Below are positions 1 to 13,900 of a stretch of 64,000 nt of DNA, in pieces. How positions within the stretch are numbered: the stretch's first letter is position 1; each line of letters starts with the position of its first letter. This DNA is from Miscanthus floridulus (Eukaryota; Streptophyta; Magnoliopsida; Poales; Poaceae): NCBI RefSeq assembly GCF_019320115.1, contig NC_089597.1, positions 118,240,000-118,303,999 on the forward strand, written 5' to 3'. The notes below the pieces were generated by a model. That model was not told where the DNA came from and made no database searches. It saw only the letters and a list, made by a program, of their open reading frames with translations. Position numbers and translations under genes: made by a program.

Positions 1-816
1 GATCAGGAACAGTTGGTTAAGTCATTAAAGTAAAATGTTCTTTGGACATTTAGAACCAGTAGTTGTCAAGCATTGGATCATTTTCTATATTAGGATCAAG
101 AACAGTTAGTTATGTCGTCAAAGGAATTCTTTGGATATTTAGTTTACAATAACTTTCAGGAGCAGGAACAGTTATGTCATCAAAGGAACATGCCACCATT
201 CATAAGGGATGACTCTTTTGAAAATTTGTCTATTCAAAATAACAATATTCACGTGTCCAAGAGATTATGAATTATATTTCACTTTTAACAGCGAATACTG
301 TTAAGACAGATCATACTGTTGAGGGTGCCCTCTCGGTATGCAAGTTAGGGCTTGTTTGGTTCCGGCTCCTCTCAAAACGGCTTCGGCTCTGGCTCCTTCC
401 TCTGAAGGAGCGGCTTCTCTAAAGGAGCAGAAGCCCTTTTGAAAAAACATTTGCTAAAATAGCTTCTCATGTTTTGGCTCTTTTGATGGTCGATATTAAA
501 AAGGCTATTTTGCACCACATTTATGTGGAAGAGTTAGCACAAAATGTGTCATGAGAATAAAGGAACATGTTTCAAGCAAAAGAGAATTTTCATAGTTGTA
601 TTTCTAAATAAAAATATTAACTTTTTAAGAAAAAATCAAAATATAATCATTGTTTGATCTTATTTTATTTCATTAATTGTAAATAACATCATGGTCAAAA
701 CAGATTTAGAAACGGATACATGGTTTAGAAGAAAATTGATTTCAAAATTTTGAAAGCACACTATTTATTTAGTCGTGGCCCACAGCCTTTTCATTTGTTC
801 AAACATCAGACTCCTC
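1..816. other. No gene; MITE-like debris
   Basis: No coding region is supported here. The first 350 bases are AT-rich and include a loosely repeated motif (GATCA..GAACAGTT at about 1, 91 and 160). Around 350-475 there is purine/pyrimidine-skewed sequence (GGCTCC/GGAGC words) that begins with GGGCTTGTTTGG. This resembles one end of the element family seen at 817-1047 and at about 1120-1200, where the outer word CCAAACAACC is followed by TTA. A larger inserted element with TTA duplications is possible but not proven. Confidence 0.4.
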
Positions 817-1047
817 TTAGGACCCGTTTGGCGCTGCTCCTGGCGGCTCCGGCCACTCACCCCGAGGTACTGTAGCAACACTGTAGCAGGAGCCGTTTCG
901 GAAATCGAGACACAAAATGAACTGAAAAGAAGCCGAAAAGAGGAGGAGCCGACGAAGCCACAATTTCGAGCTCCGCCGGCTCCGTGCTACAGTGCATGAA
1001 CAGTCCCGGAGCCGGAGCCTCTAGGAGCTCCTCCAAACGGGTCCTAA
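817..1047. repeat. MITE-like element with inverted ends
   Basis: The left end TTAGGACCCGTTTGG (817-831) is the exact reverse complement of the right end CCAAACGGGTCCTAA (1033-1047). Similarity continues inward through GGCTCC-rich sequence for about 35 bases. The length of 231 bp, the lack of a credible open frame and the TIR structure fit a non-autonomous DNA element. I could not find a convincing target duplication, so the superfamily is open. Confidence 0.6.
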
Positions 1048-1473
1048 ATGTTCACATCTTGAGAAAAAGAGAGGAGCCGCATTCGAGCTCCTAGTTCATT
1101 TTCTGGGACCGTTTCGTCCGGCTCCTTGCCGGGTGTTTGGCAGGGCTTCAGCAGGAGCAAGAGCCGGAGCCGCGCGAGAAGTCCTGCCAAACAACCTCTT
1201 AATGTTCACATTCAATTATGCTACGGAGTAACTTTGTGAAGTACAGTTCTAACTGAACTTCAAATCTTGTGTATAATTAAGTTACTGCCTCTTTTAACTA
1301 GATTTTGATCATACCCAATCAACTCTGCTTCTTGCTATGATATTTTAACTTCATTCTGAACTCAGGTCCACAAAACATGCCATAAAAATATTCTTACAAA
1401 ATAGTATGCACGGATTATGTTTTTATGTGATTATAGAACAAGCACCACATTGGTACTGAGCAACTATTTTGAA

Positions 1474-4400
1474 TCTACTCTTATTAAGGCAGCTTGCTTT
1501 GGCCGCCTCCTAGCCTGTCCACGACAGCAAAAAAAATTTTACCGCGTCCGATCCTGAATTCACAGAGTGGATTGAACCTCCTTCCCACCGTTAAAAAAAC
1601 GTGTCCTTATCCTCTTCTCAGCTTATGAGGAGCCTGTCACCTCCCATCTATCGTCCTCTTCCCTGCGCTTCTTCTCCCTCCGCCGCCTCCCCTCCCCCAT
1701 CCCTCCTCGCTGCGGCACGTCAAACGGGCCTGGCCGCGACCTCCTCCGTCTTCGTAGCGCCACCTCTTTCGATCGCCGGCTCCGTTGCTCCGCCTTCTCC
1801 ATAGTGCCAGGCTCATCTACGGCCTCCTCAGTTCGTGATTTCTTTGTTGTCTAATTTTTATTTTGTCTTTATTGGATTCGTTGCCTTGCCTCTGCTAGGG
1901 CTAGGGTTTTAGGCGGTGGCATACAGGGCCCCTCGGCGGTGGTGCACAGGACCTAGGCCGCCGGTGCCACTCGCCAGTAGGAGCTGATACCCGGCATGCT
2001 CTGCTTCCACTGTAAAGCCACCGCTGGCACCGTTTGCCAGGAGGGCCAACGGCGCGTGCTGGTCGCGGCTGTGCACCCATGCCCCCATGGCAGCAAGCCA
2101 CCTGGTCATCCCCTCTTCAGTTTCTCGACCTGCACAAAAGGCCACACAATAGGTATGAATGGATTTGCAGCTGTTGTTTCCAGCTACTTTGATTATACAT
2201 TTTATTCTTGGAGGCAACATATATGGTGTGTTAGGTTTTTATTTTTGTTCGGATTTAGTGTTTTTTGACCTGCGTTTGAGATGAGCATGGCATCTTGTAT
2301 TTGTAGCTAGATGTGAATGACTCTGTAGGAGTTGCATAACGTGTGTTCAATGAAATGTCGATGTATAAGAGTTGCATAACATGTGCTCGATGGAATGCCC
2401 ATGTGATATGTGGTTTGTACCTTTCGTTTTGCTAACCTGTATTTCATCTGCAAGGGTGTTCTTTGACCGACCTGTACAATTTCTTTGACCTGTGCTAACA
2501 TGACCATGCCATCTTGTATCTCAGCTAGGTGTGAATGATTCTATATGAGTTGCATACTATTTGCTTGATGGAATACCGCTATGAGATATGGTTACTGCCT
2601 ATTGTTTTCCTAACATCTTTTGCTAGCCTCTATTTCACTTACAAAGATGCCTATAGCCCAACTCCAAGGTGTATATAGTTTTACAGATCTAAACTATAAC
2701 TACTCGAGCGTTTATTTTGCAGATCATTTTCTACCTGTGCATATGCCGGATGGTTAGTTTTAGGTACTATTACCAGGTTCTGGAGGATTAGCTATGGGCA
2801 TTATTGGAACTGAGGTAAATACTTGGGTTTCCATCTTATTAGGTTCAGCTCAAATCACTTCTTTTTAGTTTCATGGCCATACACCTACCAGCCTTTTGAA
2901 TTGCCATCTTAATTCTGCTTGGCATTACTAGAACTCAGGTAAATACTTAGTTTTACATCTTACTAAGATTCACCTCAGATCACTTCTTTTTGGTGTCATG
3001 TACATAGACCTGCCAGCCTTTTGAATTGCCATATCAATTCTACTTCAGGAAGCCTATAAAACAATTGTTTTCAGACAATTAAATTCAAGAACTGCTGTTA
3101 TTGGAAGGGGTGTGCCGTAGGTCACCAGAGAATAACTGCTTTCTTATGTTTCTTGTTTTATAAATATAGCCAACGGACACTGCTTAACAGCATCAGCTTA
3201 ACTCTATAGGAAATGAATTTATATGTTGTGTTGCCCACAACGAAGATTTATCTCTAAAACTATGACTTTGCATGCTATAATTTGAAGTGTTTTTTAAAAC
3301 AAATCTCTAATGTTTCAGGTTGCCAAAGGGGCATCTCACATGGTGTTGGCTGATGATAGTTTTAGTACTATAGTTTCTGTAGTTGGTGAAGTAAAGATCT
3401 ATTTACAACGACATCAAAGCTTTCATAAGGTTTGTGCTCTGAGCGTTTGTTTAATTATCGTTGACACTTTGTAGCTACCTGAACATACACGTTCTCATTA
3501 GAATATAAATGTCTCCAACTATTCTTTTCCAAGCAATTTTGCAATGTTCGTGATATTTGATTTGATTCTGGTACCTACATTTGCTAATTAGTTTTGCCTA
3601 TTAGTTGAGATTTTTTTCAGTTTAACTTCTTGGTCATCAGGTTAACTGCTGACATAAAAAACATGGTGTTGGATCTTATTTACCCCAATTCACTATCTAT
3701 TTTGATAGCTACATTCACTAATTAGTTTTGCCTATTATTGGAGATTTACTGTTTAGTTAAACTTCCTGCTCATCAAGTTAGTTGTTGAGCTCAAAACCAT
3801 GGTGTCGGGTAGATTGAACCACTTTATCTTCATCCCTCAGTCTAACCCATTTTATGTACACATTGTTCATTCGTGGGGTAAGATTGCCTGGATTGAACCA
3901 CTTTGTCTTCGTTCCTCAGTCTAACCCATTTTATCTACACATCGTTCATTTAGATTGCTAATTCTGTTGGGAAGAAAATATGGCAAATCATTCATCAACT
4001 TCATGGCTTACATTTCAGGTTTGGGAATCGCTGTTGCATCTGGCAAGAGCAACAATATTGACAATCTTTGCAAGTACAATTGGGTTAGCATCCCTTGATA
4101 GCACAACTTTTTAAGTGACTGTTTGTGCAGTATGTATACTTGAGTTGCTTTTTCACTGAATGTGGATGTAGTCTGTAGTCCTGAGTTGTTTTCTATGATA
4201 TAATTTCTTGTGTGCCTGTTTACTCAGCTTATTTTCCCATTACTTATTCCATGTAGTGTCTTAGTTGAGTTGTTGATTATTGAAATGACAATGCCTTTGA
4301 ATTTGGCACCATAGCGCTTTCAGAAATTCTGAAACTCAAAAGTTAGTTTGAAAAGAAATATTTTGTTGGCAATATCTATTGTCTTGGTTATATAAATGCT

Positions 4401-4929
4401 GCTATTTTTCATGTTACATGTTCTTCTTGTTGATCTCTTTTATGAAAAGTTACTTACAGTATTGACATAATGGTAATTTAGATTCTTGTAGCTTTGCCGT
4501 CTCTTCTTACACAATTCCAATTACCTATGTATAGGCAGTGTATTTCCCACCTCTCAGTTCAATTAATTCTTTGATTTAGTGGTTCACTAATATATTCATA
4601 TATGCAGTTTGTTCATGTTTTCCGTATATGTCATTTCCTGATTACATTTGCCTTCCCGATTTCTTACATATTCAATATGTCAATTCTCAATGGTACCGCA
4701 TCGACCAGGTATGTGCTCCTCCTTTTTTGCCCATTTGGATCTTCAGGTTACATGCGTCTATATATTAACTTACTCATCTTATCAGCATTCCCTCTGAACA
4801 TACTAAACTAAATTTATTTAGTCAGCGGTGGTCAAGGAGAAATAAATTCTTTGCCAACAAAAATTTTACATCTGTATATGATAATCGTCCTAATATACTA
4901 CGCGCGCAAGGGCGCGCGTGATGGACTAG
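1474..4929 (+). mobile_element. Non-autonomous Helitron with captured gene fragments
   Basis: The 3' terminus is diagnostic. A perfect 8-bp stem (4900-4907 ACGCGCGC with 4912-4919 GCGCGCGT, loop AAGG) is followed six bases later by CTAG (4926-4929) and then a host T (4930). This is the CTRR-plus-T end of plant Helitrons. A plausible 5' end is TCTACTCTTATTAAGG at 1474, preceded by A (1473), matching the A|TC insertion rule. The 3.4-kb body has no Rep/helicase frame. It contains intron-like T-rich DNA, a GC-rich leader-like block at 1600-2100 and one recognisable Ca2+-ATPase exon. The 3' end is firm; the 5' end is inference. Confidence 0.72.
3319..3429 (+). pseudogene. Ca2+-ATPase (ECA-type) exon fragment
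   Basis: A single exon-like block has an acceptor (TTTCAG, ending 3318) and a donor (AAG|GTTTGT, intron from 3430). Its 37 codons are open and include VAKGASHMVLADDSFSTIV. This matches the conserved hinge region of P-type IIA Ca2+ pumps (family pattern AKSASDMVLADDNFATIV) next to the phosphorylation-domain end. Residues after about position 25 diverge from the family. No neighbouring pump exons are visible, so it is most likely a captured exon inside the surrounding Helitron. It has no function of its own that can be supported. Confidence 0.6.
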
Positions 4930-5846
4930 TAACTGCTTCAAACCAATGTTCTTCTGTGGTCTCTCAAAGTGGCCACATCGCTCGGAATTCACACAGCCGA
5001 CCACGTCGCCTGAAATTCCCTCCCGTGGACATGAGCAGGCCACGTCGTCTAGAAATGCGACGATGAACGCTGGCCACATGTACTCTCCCCCGTCTAGCAA
5101 AAAAAAAACCACGCACATAGCCCTCCCCATCCTCTCTCTCTCTCTCTCGTATCCTCTCCCTCTCTCGCGGTGTCTCCCGAGACGCCGGCGGGCCAAGCGA
5201 CGGCGCATCCCGTGGGTGGCGCGTCGGCGGCCCCCTCCCCCTCCATCCCCTATGCGGGTGAGTCCCGACGGTCTCTTCTCTTCTCCTCCCTCCATGCACA
5301 TCTCTCTCTCCCTCTCCATCTCCCGATGTGGCACCACAATAGCCAGGCCCCCACGATGGCCGCTCTTCGGCGCGCGGCTACGGGCGAGCCCCGGTGGTGG
5401 GCATAGCCACGGGCCAGCGGTCCCTATCCCCTCCCCCGTCATGCATGCATCTCTCTCTCCGGCCCTGGATCGGGCGGCGTACCAGTGTGGGGAGGCCTCC
5501 ATGCGCATGGATCAACCGCCATGCCAGCACGGGACCGCCCGGCCGTATCAGCGTCTCACCCGCCATCGCGCACGGTCGCCCATAGCACGGACGACCCCCC
5601 AGTGCGGCCACACCCAACACGGGCGACCCCGCCACCTGCGTCACGAGCGGATTTTTTTTTTATTTTTAACACTTTTTGTAAACTAATTTTAAATCTAACA
5701 CTGTTTTATTTTTTTCCAAAACTAACACTTTTGCTCTCGTCTATTTCCCTGGCGCGGCGAAACGCTTGTGCCGCGCCATACATGGTGGCACGGTGAGAGG
5801 GATGACGTGGCGACAACTGGGGGGCTAATCGGTGAAGTGGCAGGGC
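4930..5846. other. No gene; GC- and CT-rich intergenic sequence
   Basis: There is a CT-rich tract (about 5127-5165), then GC-rich sequence with overlapping chance frames on both strands, then an AT-rich block with two copies of a TAACACT-type word (5668-5735). Codon content and mutual overlap of the frames argue against a gene. It may be part of an older DNA element, but no ends were found. Confidence 0.4.
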
Positions 5847-8800
5847 TGTGACAGAACCGCCCAATTTATATAAGATCAAGTACGGCTGTCCCCGCTAACA
5901 CGTTGACACGTGCATACTTTCACTTATATAAACCCGGTAGTCCGCCGAGTGTCTCGAAAGACCTCGGTAAATCAATATCACAACCAAGATTGCATGATTA
6001 AGCAAATACACATCACATACACATGGTTGCAGCGGAAATAACATTACAAATGGGTTCACAAATAATAGTACAAGTTTGGGCTTCAAAACCATTTAGTGAA
6101 AACAACATAGCTTTCAAATGAATACATTAATATAAGTTCCAAATATATGGCTAGCATAAGTGACATCATCCGACAAAAGCATATAGATGAGAAGTAAGTA
6201 TAGAATCACAGAGCCCACCGACGGTTAGCCACCATCATCAACAGGTCGAGAACATCACCTGCAACAAGGTGGGATAAATCCTGAGTACTCGAATGTACTC
6301 AGCCAGACTTACCCGTCTTAAACCAAAACAAAGCGACACCAAGGATTATGCAAGGCTTTCTTTAGTGGGCTAGCTGACTCGTTTGCGAAAAGCATAAGCT
6401 ATCATGAAGAAACCATTTTAAGTACTTTGCATCATCTTTATTATGACCTATCCATCTAGGTAAGCACCTGTACTATAGCAATCACTTGATTAACCAATAA
6501 CATCCAGTTACCAACTTAGATTTAGCATATCTCATACCATCCAGATAACCATCATTGTTCCATCATAATTATTACGATGCCGTAGCTCAAGTCAAGTGCT
6601 CACTATCCAGGAGCGATGGCGATTTGAATTGATTCCTAACCAGCTGGTGATTTATTCCTTACACAAACCTCACTCACCCGCTAAAGTGAGGTATCGGTCA
6701 CCGAGTCAACTATCCAGGAATCTCGAGTTTGCCAGGAACCACATGTACCCGAGGGCCGACCGACTGCCCTTTGGTCTTATCATTGCGCCCCCGTGTCCTA
6801 CCACACCTGCTCCGGTACAGTGCGCTGTGGGCAATCTACTTGGCCTGAATAATCTCCCAGCTTCGCGGTCGAATGGTACTTTCTTCGGCCAACTAAATGT
6901 AAGGCATGCGTTCAACATGACAAGAGGGACGAGCAACGGTCGGTCCTTAATCGACACAGACGGAAACTAACAGCACCCCAGAACCCTGTCTGGTTGCCTC
7001 CAACTTTTCCGTCCGGTCTCTAATTATCCATCACACATGGTTAATTACAGGATATCATTCTTTCCATAGCTAAACTCTTCCAGTAACCGCCTATAATGTA
7101 GGTGACCGGATATCACCGATCGCTACCGGTCTAAGCAAGGCTAAGCAGGTATTCGATCCCGACCTAACAGGGTAATAAGGTAATAAGGTAGGCAAGAATA
7201 GTAATAAATGCATCAACGGTTTCAATCAACTCCTACAACTTAATGCAACAATATATAAACTCATATATATAGAAAGAATTGCTTTTATAAAGTAGAAGAC
7301 TTATAATGCTTCGGGGCTTGCCTGGGATCCGACACAAGTTAGTTCAGTTAGCTTGCACCGTCTCCGGGTTCGGCTCCAACATCCTGTCCTTCATGTGGTT
7401 CATCTAGCGTACCTAAATGAGATGCAAGATGCATGTGTATGAATGTGATGAATTGTAACACAAGATGCATCACATAAGCATTCAAGACAAACATAAGATT
7501 ATGCAAGACATAGACACCAATAGCTATTTAACTAACCTCACACCACTAACTATAGAGAGCAAGCACATCAAGCATGGCACAAGTTTCCCAAGATCTCAGG
7601 TGCTCTAACTCAGTCGTCATTCAAGGCATAAGTTACACTTAACCATATACAAGCAAACACTATAATTGGAATCTACCAATTTCTGGACATGCAAACAGCA
7701 GCTACAAGATTTAGCTATAACTGGAGTTACACAAATCCAAATGACTTGCAAGAAGACATTTTGGAAAGCTTATGAAATTATCTACATCTTTTGTATAAAC
7801 AAGTTTCACAACAAAGCACATTATCATAAAGAACTTTGCTAAGTTCCTAAATCTGTCCATAAACCACATTTGCAAGAAAATAATTATTAACTTATGTTGC
7901 AAACACATAATCGGGCAAAACCAACTTTACCAAAATGTCACACATGACTAAAGAACACCAGAAAACCTAGTGTCCATGACCAAATAAATTCTTTTAATGC
8001 ATTTCTTAATTTATTTTAGATAACAAGGTGACTTAATGAACATATACCAAAAGTGCACAATAACTTCTACAAAAATTACAGTGGCTCATATATACTCTCA
8101 ATAGTCTAATGTATAAATTTTACTCCATTTGAATATGTATAGCAACCTCTATGAAAAGGACAAGTTGATAAAGCAAGAAATCATGTGAGAGCAAGATAAA
8201 CCAATAACTCACTCATGCAGCAACCAATGACCATGCAATTTTTACCACACATCAAACATCACATGAGTAGCATGCCACAAAAATTTCACTTCATTTGGAG
8301 CCCTAGATCTGCAGTTATGGAAAATAACAAATTCAACTAGCATTACGACCTTACTGCACAAATCTATTTTTGCCGCAAAATATTTAAACTAAAACATGCC
8401 ATATTATAGATCTAATGCATAGAGAATTTTACAAGGATTCCAAAAAGTCCTCATTTGCTATTTTACGAATTTCCTATGAATTACTATGAATTTCCAAAGA
8501 TTCAGTAAATTTACTGCAAATAGGTCCTTATCGGCACTATTCATTTAAGTCACAGACTTCGCAGTTAGATCCCTCCCTTTCATCAAATTCTTGTGCGAGG
8601 TCCCTGGTCGGAAAATAGGGCAGAGGATGGCTAGACTCGCGGCTCCGGCCGGCTGAGGCGGCGCCGACGACGTGCAGCTGCAGGCTCTGGCAGAGGAGGA
8701 TCCAGGTGAGCCTCCAGGTGGCCGCGACATGGACGGAGGCGGCCTGTGGCCTGCTGGCCGCGCGAGCAGGCGGAGCGCCGGCGACTGCTCGGTGGCGACG

Positions 8801-10930
8801 ACGCCACGGCGGTCGAGGTGACTGGAAAAGGGGTGTAGGAGGGGCGACGCACGACGGAGAATGTGGTGGCGCACACGGTAGGACGCGGGGGAGCCCAAAA
8901 CGGTGGGGACGCGACGGCGGCCAGCTCGGCCATGGCAGACGCAGCCATGGTGGCTCTGTTCTGGCGTGCGCGCGCAGAGGGAGAGCGCCAGGAAGGGTGA
9001 GAGCGAGTACGGGATGCGTGGCGACGCTCGGGCGTTCGTATTTGGAGGCGCAGGGAGTGGGGCAGCGCGTGGCGTGGAGTTCGGACGCGCATCGGCCATT
9101 GGGGGGGGGGGGGGGGGCGAGCTCTGGTGCATGGTGGCCACGTAGGCAAAACGTCGAGCACGTGGCGAGCGTCGGTGAGGGTAAGGTGGGCGCCAAATTG
9201 GGCCAGATCTGGGCCGATTTAGACCTCAGGCCCAAAACAAAGTTTGAAGCCCGCAAACTGCTCTACATTTTCTATTTAAAGTGTACAGTCATTAGAGTTG
9301 TAGATTAGCGGTTAATCAAGTCCAAAGTTGACACTGTCAACAACTTAATAAGGATTAAGCCTTGCTCGGTTAGGACTCCAATTTGTTGGTCAAAACATGA
9401 TCAAACTTGTCCCAACTTTTTACATGCTCTTCTCTAATGAAATATCTCCAACTTCTATTTTTGGGTCAAAGCATGATGCTTAATAAAAACTCGAGAACGC
9501 GGAATGCCAACCTAATGACAATGAATTCCAGACTTGGAATAATTCTAAGTGTTGAAAACAACAGCAAATTCGATCTTGTGACCTCAATTTGACTTACTTT
9601 CAAGCTGATCTAGCTCTTAGTCCAAAAACAAAGTTTGTTCTACATGATATGGACTACAACTTTCATTTAAGGTCCAACCTCAAAACTGGTATAGAACCTA
9701 CTGTTCTACTTTGACCAAAGTAGGATCACGATGAAGCTTAAATTATCCTTTTTAATCCATTGGAGCATTTTCTTGGCATTTGCCCAACATGAACCTTTCA
9801 TGACTTTTGTTGTAGAGTTCATCTAGAGTCATTTGGGCATGGTTGCAAGATTTGGTTGACGATCGAGAATTCCATTCACTTTATAAAATCAATGTTAAGA
9901 AAGGCGCTAGGCGCTCTCTAGGCGGTGACCCTCAGCCTAGAGCCTAGGCGGGCCTAAGCGAGCCTAGGCGATACAAGGCGTTTTTCTAGGCGCTAGCATT
10001 TACATACATATATGTTTAAAAAAGAAAAGGAAATAAGAGATAAGTGGACTTTATTAAAGAGAAAGGCCTATTAGCAGGCTAAAAAAAGCCCAATAGCAGT
10101 ATTTTCATCCCAAGTCCAACATATTCATCTATATATAGTGTGTAACCCTAAGAGAAAACGCTTCTCTCCCATCCTAGCCGCCAGTCGCAGCTCATCCGGT
10201 TTCTCCCCGACGCTTCTCTTCTCTCCCGCTGCTTCTCACCCGAAGTCCCTTCCGATGGTTCTCCTGCCTCCGACGGCGGCAGCTCTTCCGCTCGCCCTTC
10301 ATTCTCCTCCCCCATGGCGGCGCTCGCTTGCTCCCGTCCTGCTACTGCGTCTCGTCTTCCTCCCATCCGTGCCCCAGCCTCTGCCTGCATGCGGCCTCCT
10401 GGCCGCGTTCGCAGCCCGCCCTCTTCCCAGCCACGCCCGCGCCCGTTGCTAGCCTCCTCCTGGCGCGCTCGCCGCCACCCGTTGTCACTCCCGCAGGCAG
10501 CGCAACCCTGGATCCGGGGGCACACCGCCTAGCCTCCGCCTACCCCCTTAGGCGAGGCGGTGCCCCTCCGCCTAGCGCGTAAGCGCGCGTAGGCGAGCGC
10601 CTAGTAGCGCCTTGTCATTCATTGTATAAAATAATTCAAGCAAGGACATAACTCGTCATTTCATGTGACTTCTTGATTCCAAACTTCATGAAACTTTTCG
10701 AGTGCCCAATATAGATGGGTATTGATGTGAGACACATGAAGATATCCCAATCACACCACCCAAGCATATATCTTGAAAAGGGGTCTATAGGCGAGCAAAG
10801 GTGCAATATCCAAGTTTAGGTTGGGGCTCGTTTCTATAGGTTTGACCTTGACATCTTCATCATCACTTAATATGCCATGTTCGAGCTTAAACCCATTGCT
10901 TAACTAGCGGCAAACACCTGGGGTGTTACA
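5847..10930 (-). mobile_element. Ty3/gypsy-type 3' LTR in minus orientation
   Basis: The block starts TGTGACAGAACCGCC (5847) and ends GGGGTGTTACA (10930), so on the minus strand it runs TGTAACACCCC to TGTCACA, with TG..CA ends. Just outside its minus-strand start lies a purine-rich tract (10931-10947), as expected for the polypurine tract beside a 3' LTR. The same terminal words occur in the LTR at 24957-43538, so the two are related. Without the nested element at 9901-10613 the LTR is about 4.4 kb, long but in the range of some grass gypsy families. GC-rich open frames at 8537-9256 run on both strands and look like chance. Confidence 0.62.
9901..10613. repeat. AGGCG-rich DNA element nested in the LTR
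   Basis: The left end AAGGCGCTAGGCGCTC (9901) and right end GAGCGCCTAGTAGCGCCTT (10595-10613) are inverted copies, both followed inward by many AGGCG/CGCCT words. The interior (10138-10540) is a GC-rich leader-like stretch, possibly captured genic DNA. No clear target duplication was seen. It is probably a non-autonomous terminal-inverted-repeat element inserted in the LTR. Confidence 0.5.
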
Positions 10931-10947
10931 GCCCTCCCCCCTTAAAA
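10931..10947 (-). other. Polypurine tract of the minus-strand LTR element
   Basis: Read on the minus strand this is TTTTAAGGGGGGAGGGC, directly abutting the LTR start TGTAACACCCC. Position and composition fit the plus-strand primer site of an LTR retrotransposon. Confidence 0.6.
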
Positions 10948-13900
10948 GAATCGCGTCCCGAGATTCAGGACGAAAGACTTTTTATGGAAGAAAGACATGC
11001 TACCAGTTTCCAATATCAGCCATAGCTTTAGGCTACCTAGCTTCAAGCATAAGAGAGGCTAATTTGGTCAAGACACTTTCTGATACTTGTCCTTTGTAGT
11101 AAGTTTTGTCTGAAGAATTTCCTTTGTTGGCCTTCATGAAGTATTGTTACTTTGGGAGGAATCCAAGATAGCAATGTCTTACATACTTCGTCCTTGATGT
11201 ACGAAGAGCGATACAAACGTAGACTAAATACTTGCAGCATCTACTTCCCAAGTGGATATAGCACGGACCATAAGGACTTTGCACTAGATCACAGCCTGTT
11301 GATGGATATTCCTTGCAACGGTGCTATATTTGTTCCTAAGGTTTGAAAAGCAGATCTCTACAAAAGTGGCTTGAGCACAACTTTTCATAAGGGATGAGAT
11401 CCTATACGACAAACATCCACTAAGGTTATGGAAAACCGACTAACCAACAGACAATGTCTATTCCGGTTGTAACTGTCTAGTCATTTAATGCCAACTGATG
11501 GAAAGCTACATAATGTTCCATGGGTGTAGTTCTCTTTCTCTGATAACAATATTGTATGGTCTAAGTCTGCTGAGTGAGTGGTAAACGTAGTAGCTGACTC
11601 TATCGGCTCAACGTTCTCGATGATCATTCCTTAGGGAGCCTTTGGATCCAAGTTGCAATAGTGATCTGGGTGGAATCTGATGCAACCTCTTGGGTAAAAA
11701 CACATATAAGGTACCAAAGGCATGTCAGCATTGGAGAACCATTGACGCAGAAGGATATTAGCGAGGCTTGGAGGACAACACAAGTTGCAAGTAATCACAA
11801 AACTAGGGACTAGTTCACTACTAAGCAGGTTGAGTATAATTTGCCTTCGTGGTGCAGTTGCACAGCAAGTTGGGTTGACTTGCATCGTAGCAAAACCAGC
11901 TTTCTTAAACTATATTTGACATCAAGGCTTCCATTCTAAGGCCAATCAATATCTCAAAAACCATAATCCGAAAATCTACGGTTTGACACCTTTCCAGTTG
12001 CTTTTGAATTGCAAGGGCACAATTTTCGACTTCTAGAACACCTTGACTGCCCACGCATTGCTGATCTAAGAGGGCAAAGGCAAGGAACATAGGGGTGCAA
12101 TTAGTCTTCTTAAGGGTATGGAGGGTTGTCTAATAGCAATACACCTACAAGTTGTAATTTCTTGGCAGGAATGACAAACACAACCGTCTAATGCAAATGA
12201 TGATCGCAGTCACAACGAAATTGTAGATTATGTACCCTTTTGTTTTCTATTCATATCTCACAAACTACTACTCCAATATGCACAAATTTTGGTGGACATG
12301 TAGATCCAGGGGTCTTCTAACTACTCACCAAAATTCAACTCAAACGGACACCGTTTGACCATCCAAACAATTCATCTACCAAAACTGCTCTGTTCTGAAA
12401 TGGCAGCAAACCGAGCCGACAAGATATCTCTCAAATCCGATGTTTTACTCAACCAATACTCAAACCAACTTAAGATATTGAAGGGTCCTAAGCGAGGAAT
12501 GAGATCACCAAGTTTGGGGTCAATCCAACTTCGTTTGAGTCACTAACCACCGGCTTAAAGATAACCGGTTTAGTGCCACAAAATCGGGACATATTTCATG
12601 TTCTCCCTTTTCTTTGCTTCACACATTGAGGTGTGGGTTTTGCACTCTCTAACCTTTCTCATAGCAGCAGCAGCCTTTCCCTAGCTGAGGATGGGGGCTA
12701 GAGTTTTCCTCACATGCTTCTCTGATAATACTTCAACCATCGTTCTAGACACCAACTTGACTATGCACAAGCATTGGACTTATGGGCTGTTTTCGCAGGG
12801 CACAAAACATTATTCCACATGTAGGGCATTTCTACATTGACAAGGAACCATTCCTATATATCCTTCGGCACTTCATCCAATAGAGTCCGGACACATGTGT
12901 TAGTGGCACCTTAGGGCACAAAGATGCTGACTAAAACTAGGGACATGCTTTCGCTAGCTCCTACCTAGCCGATACAACGTCTTGTACTATATACGTGATT
13001 GTCCATGATGGAATTGACTTGATAGCACATTTGGAGAAGAAGTAGCACTTGCATTGCGGGGCCAGGTTTGTTGTTTCCTTGATCAACATTGTTCTGTGAG
13101 ATCTGGCCTTCATAGTTACCAAATAGTCGTTACCTAACTGAAGACTAACTTTCCTACTGGTAACAAATCAGTTGTCCCTCAACACTAAAAAGGTTCCAAA
13201 TCTTCACTCTTGATAATAAAAATTGTGGTCGAAGCCTACAGATGGTCGCCATTGAAGTCAGCAGAAAGGGGTCACACTAAAGGAGGTCGGTTCATCTACG
13301 TGATCCTTATGCACCTAAAGATTGAAAACTTGGACAGGAAACTCATAAGTACTAGGTGACCTATTACAACGCATAATATCCCGGTCCATTTATCATCCGA
13401 CTGATAACTTGCTCAACCTTAAGTGTGGTGCACCTTTCTGATCCAACGAGAATGACATAAGTTGCTCACTAGATGACCGACGCCATTATAGGGACAGTCA
13501 CGTCGAGTCACTTGTCTACCACCTCTTGCAGTCTATTAATGTTCAGGTTAGTGACCTGTTCTTTAAGGTTAATCGTTGGACGACTTCAAAAGGGAGTCCT
13601 ATTGCATCTAGTTCAACATATAGATCTCTTGACATGATAAGGAGAGATAACCAAGGAAGAGCTTACGTGAAAATAACACATCGGTGCAGTTTTGCAATGG
13701 ATCATGACTAGAAACCTCGATACCAGCATGTGCCGAGCAGCACAACCTTGTGTGCGCGCCCATAGGAGGCTCTCGGTTTCATCACGGCACCGTAGATCGC
13801 TAATCGTGGCACCATTACTGAACATACAACCCACAAGAAATCTCACGTGGCACAATTTGGGTTGCATAGAAGCAAGCACCATGAGAAGGAGGGATAGCAA

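Noticed and set aside
8537..9256. Long overlapping open frames on both strands (up to 239 codons)
   Set aside because: They overlap each other in several frames inside an LTR, in GC-rich DNA where stops are rare, include a 17-base G run, and show no domain.
5847..10930. Solo LTR
   Set aside because: The right flank is a polypurine tract rather than a copy of the left flank, so it is the 3' LTR of a larger, truncated element.
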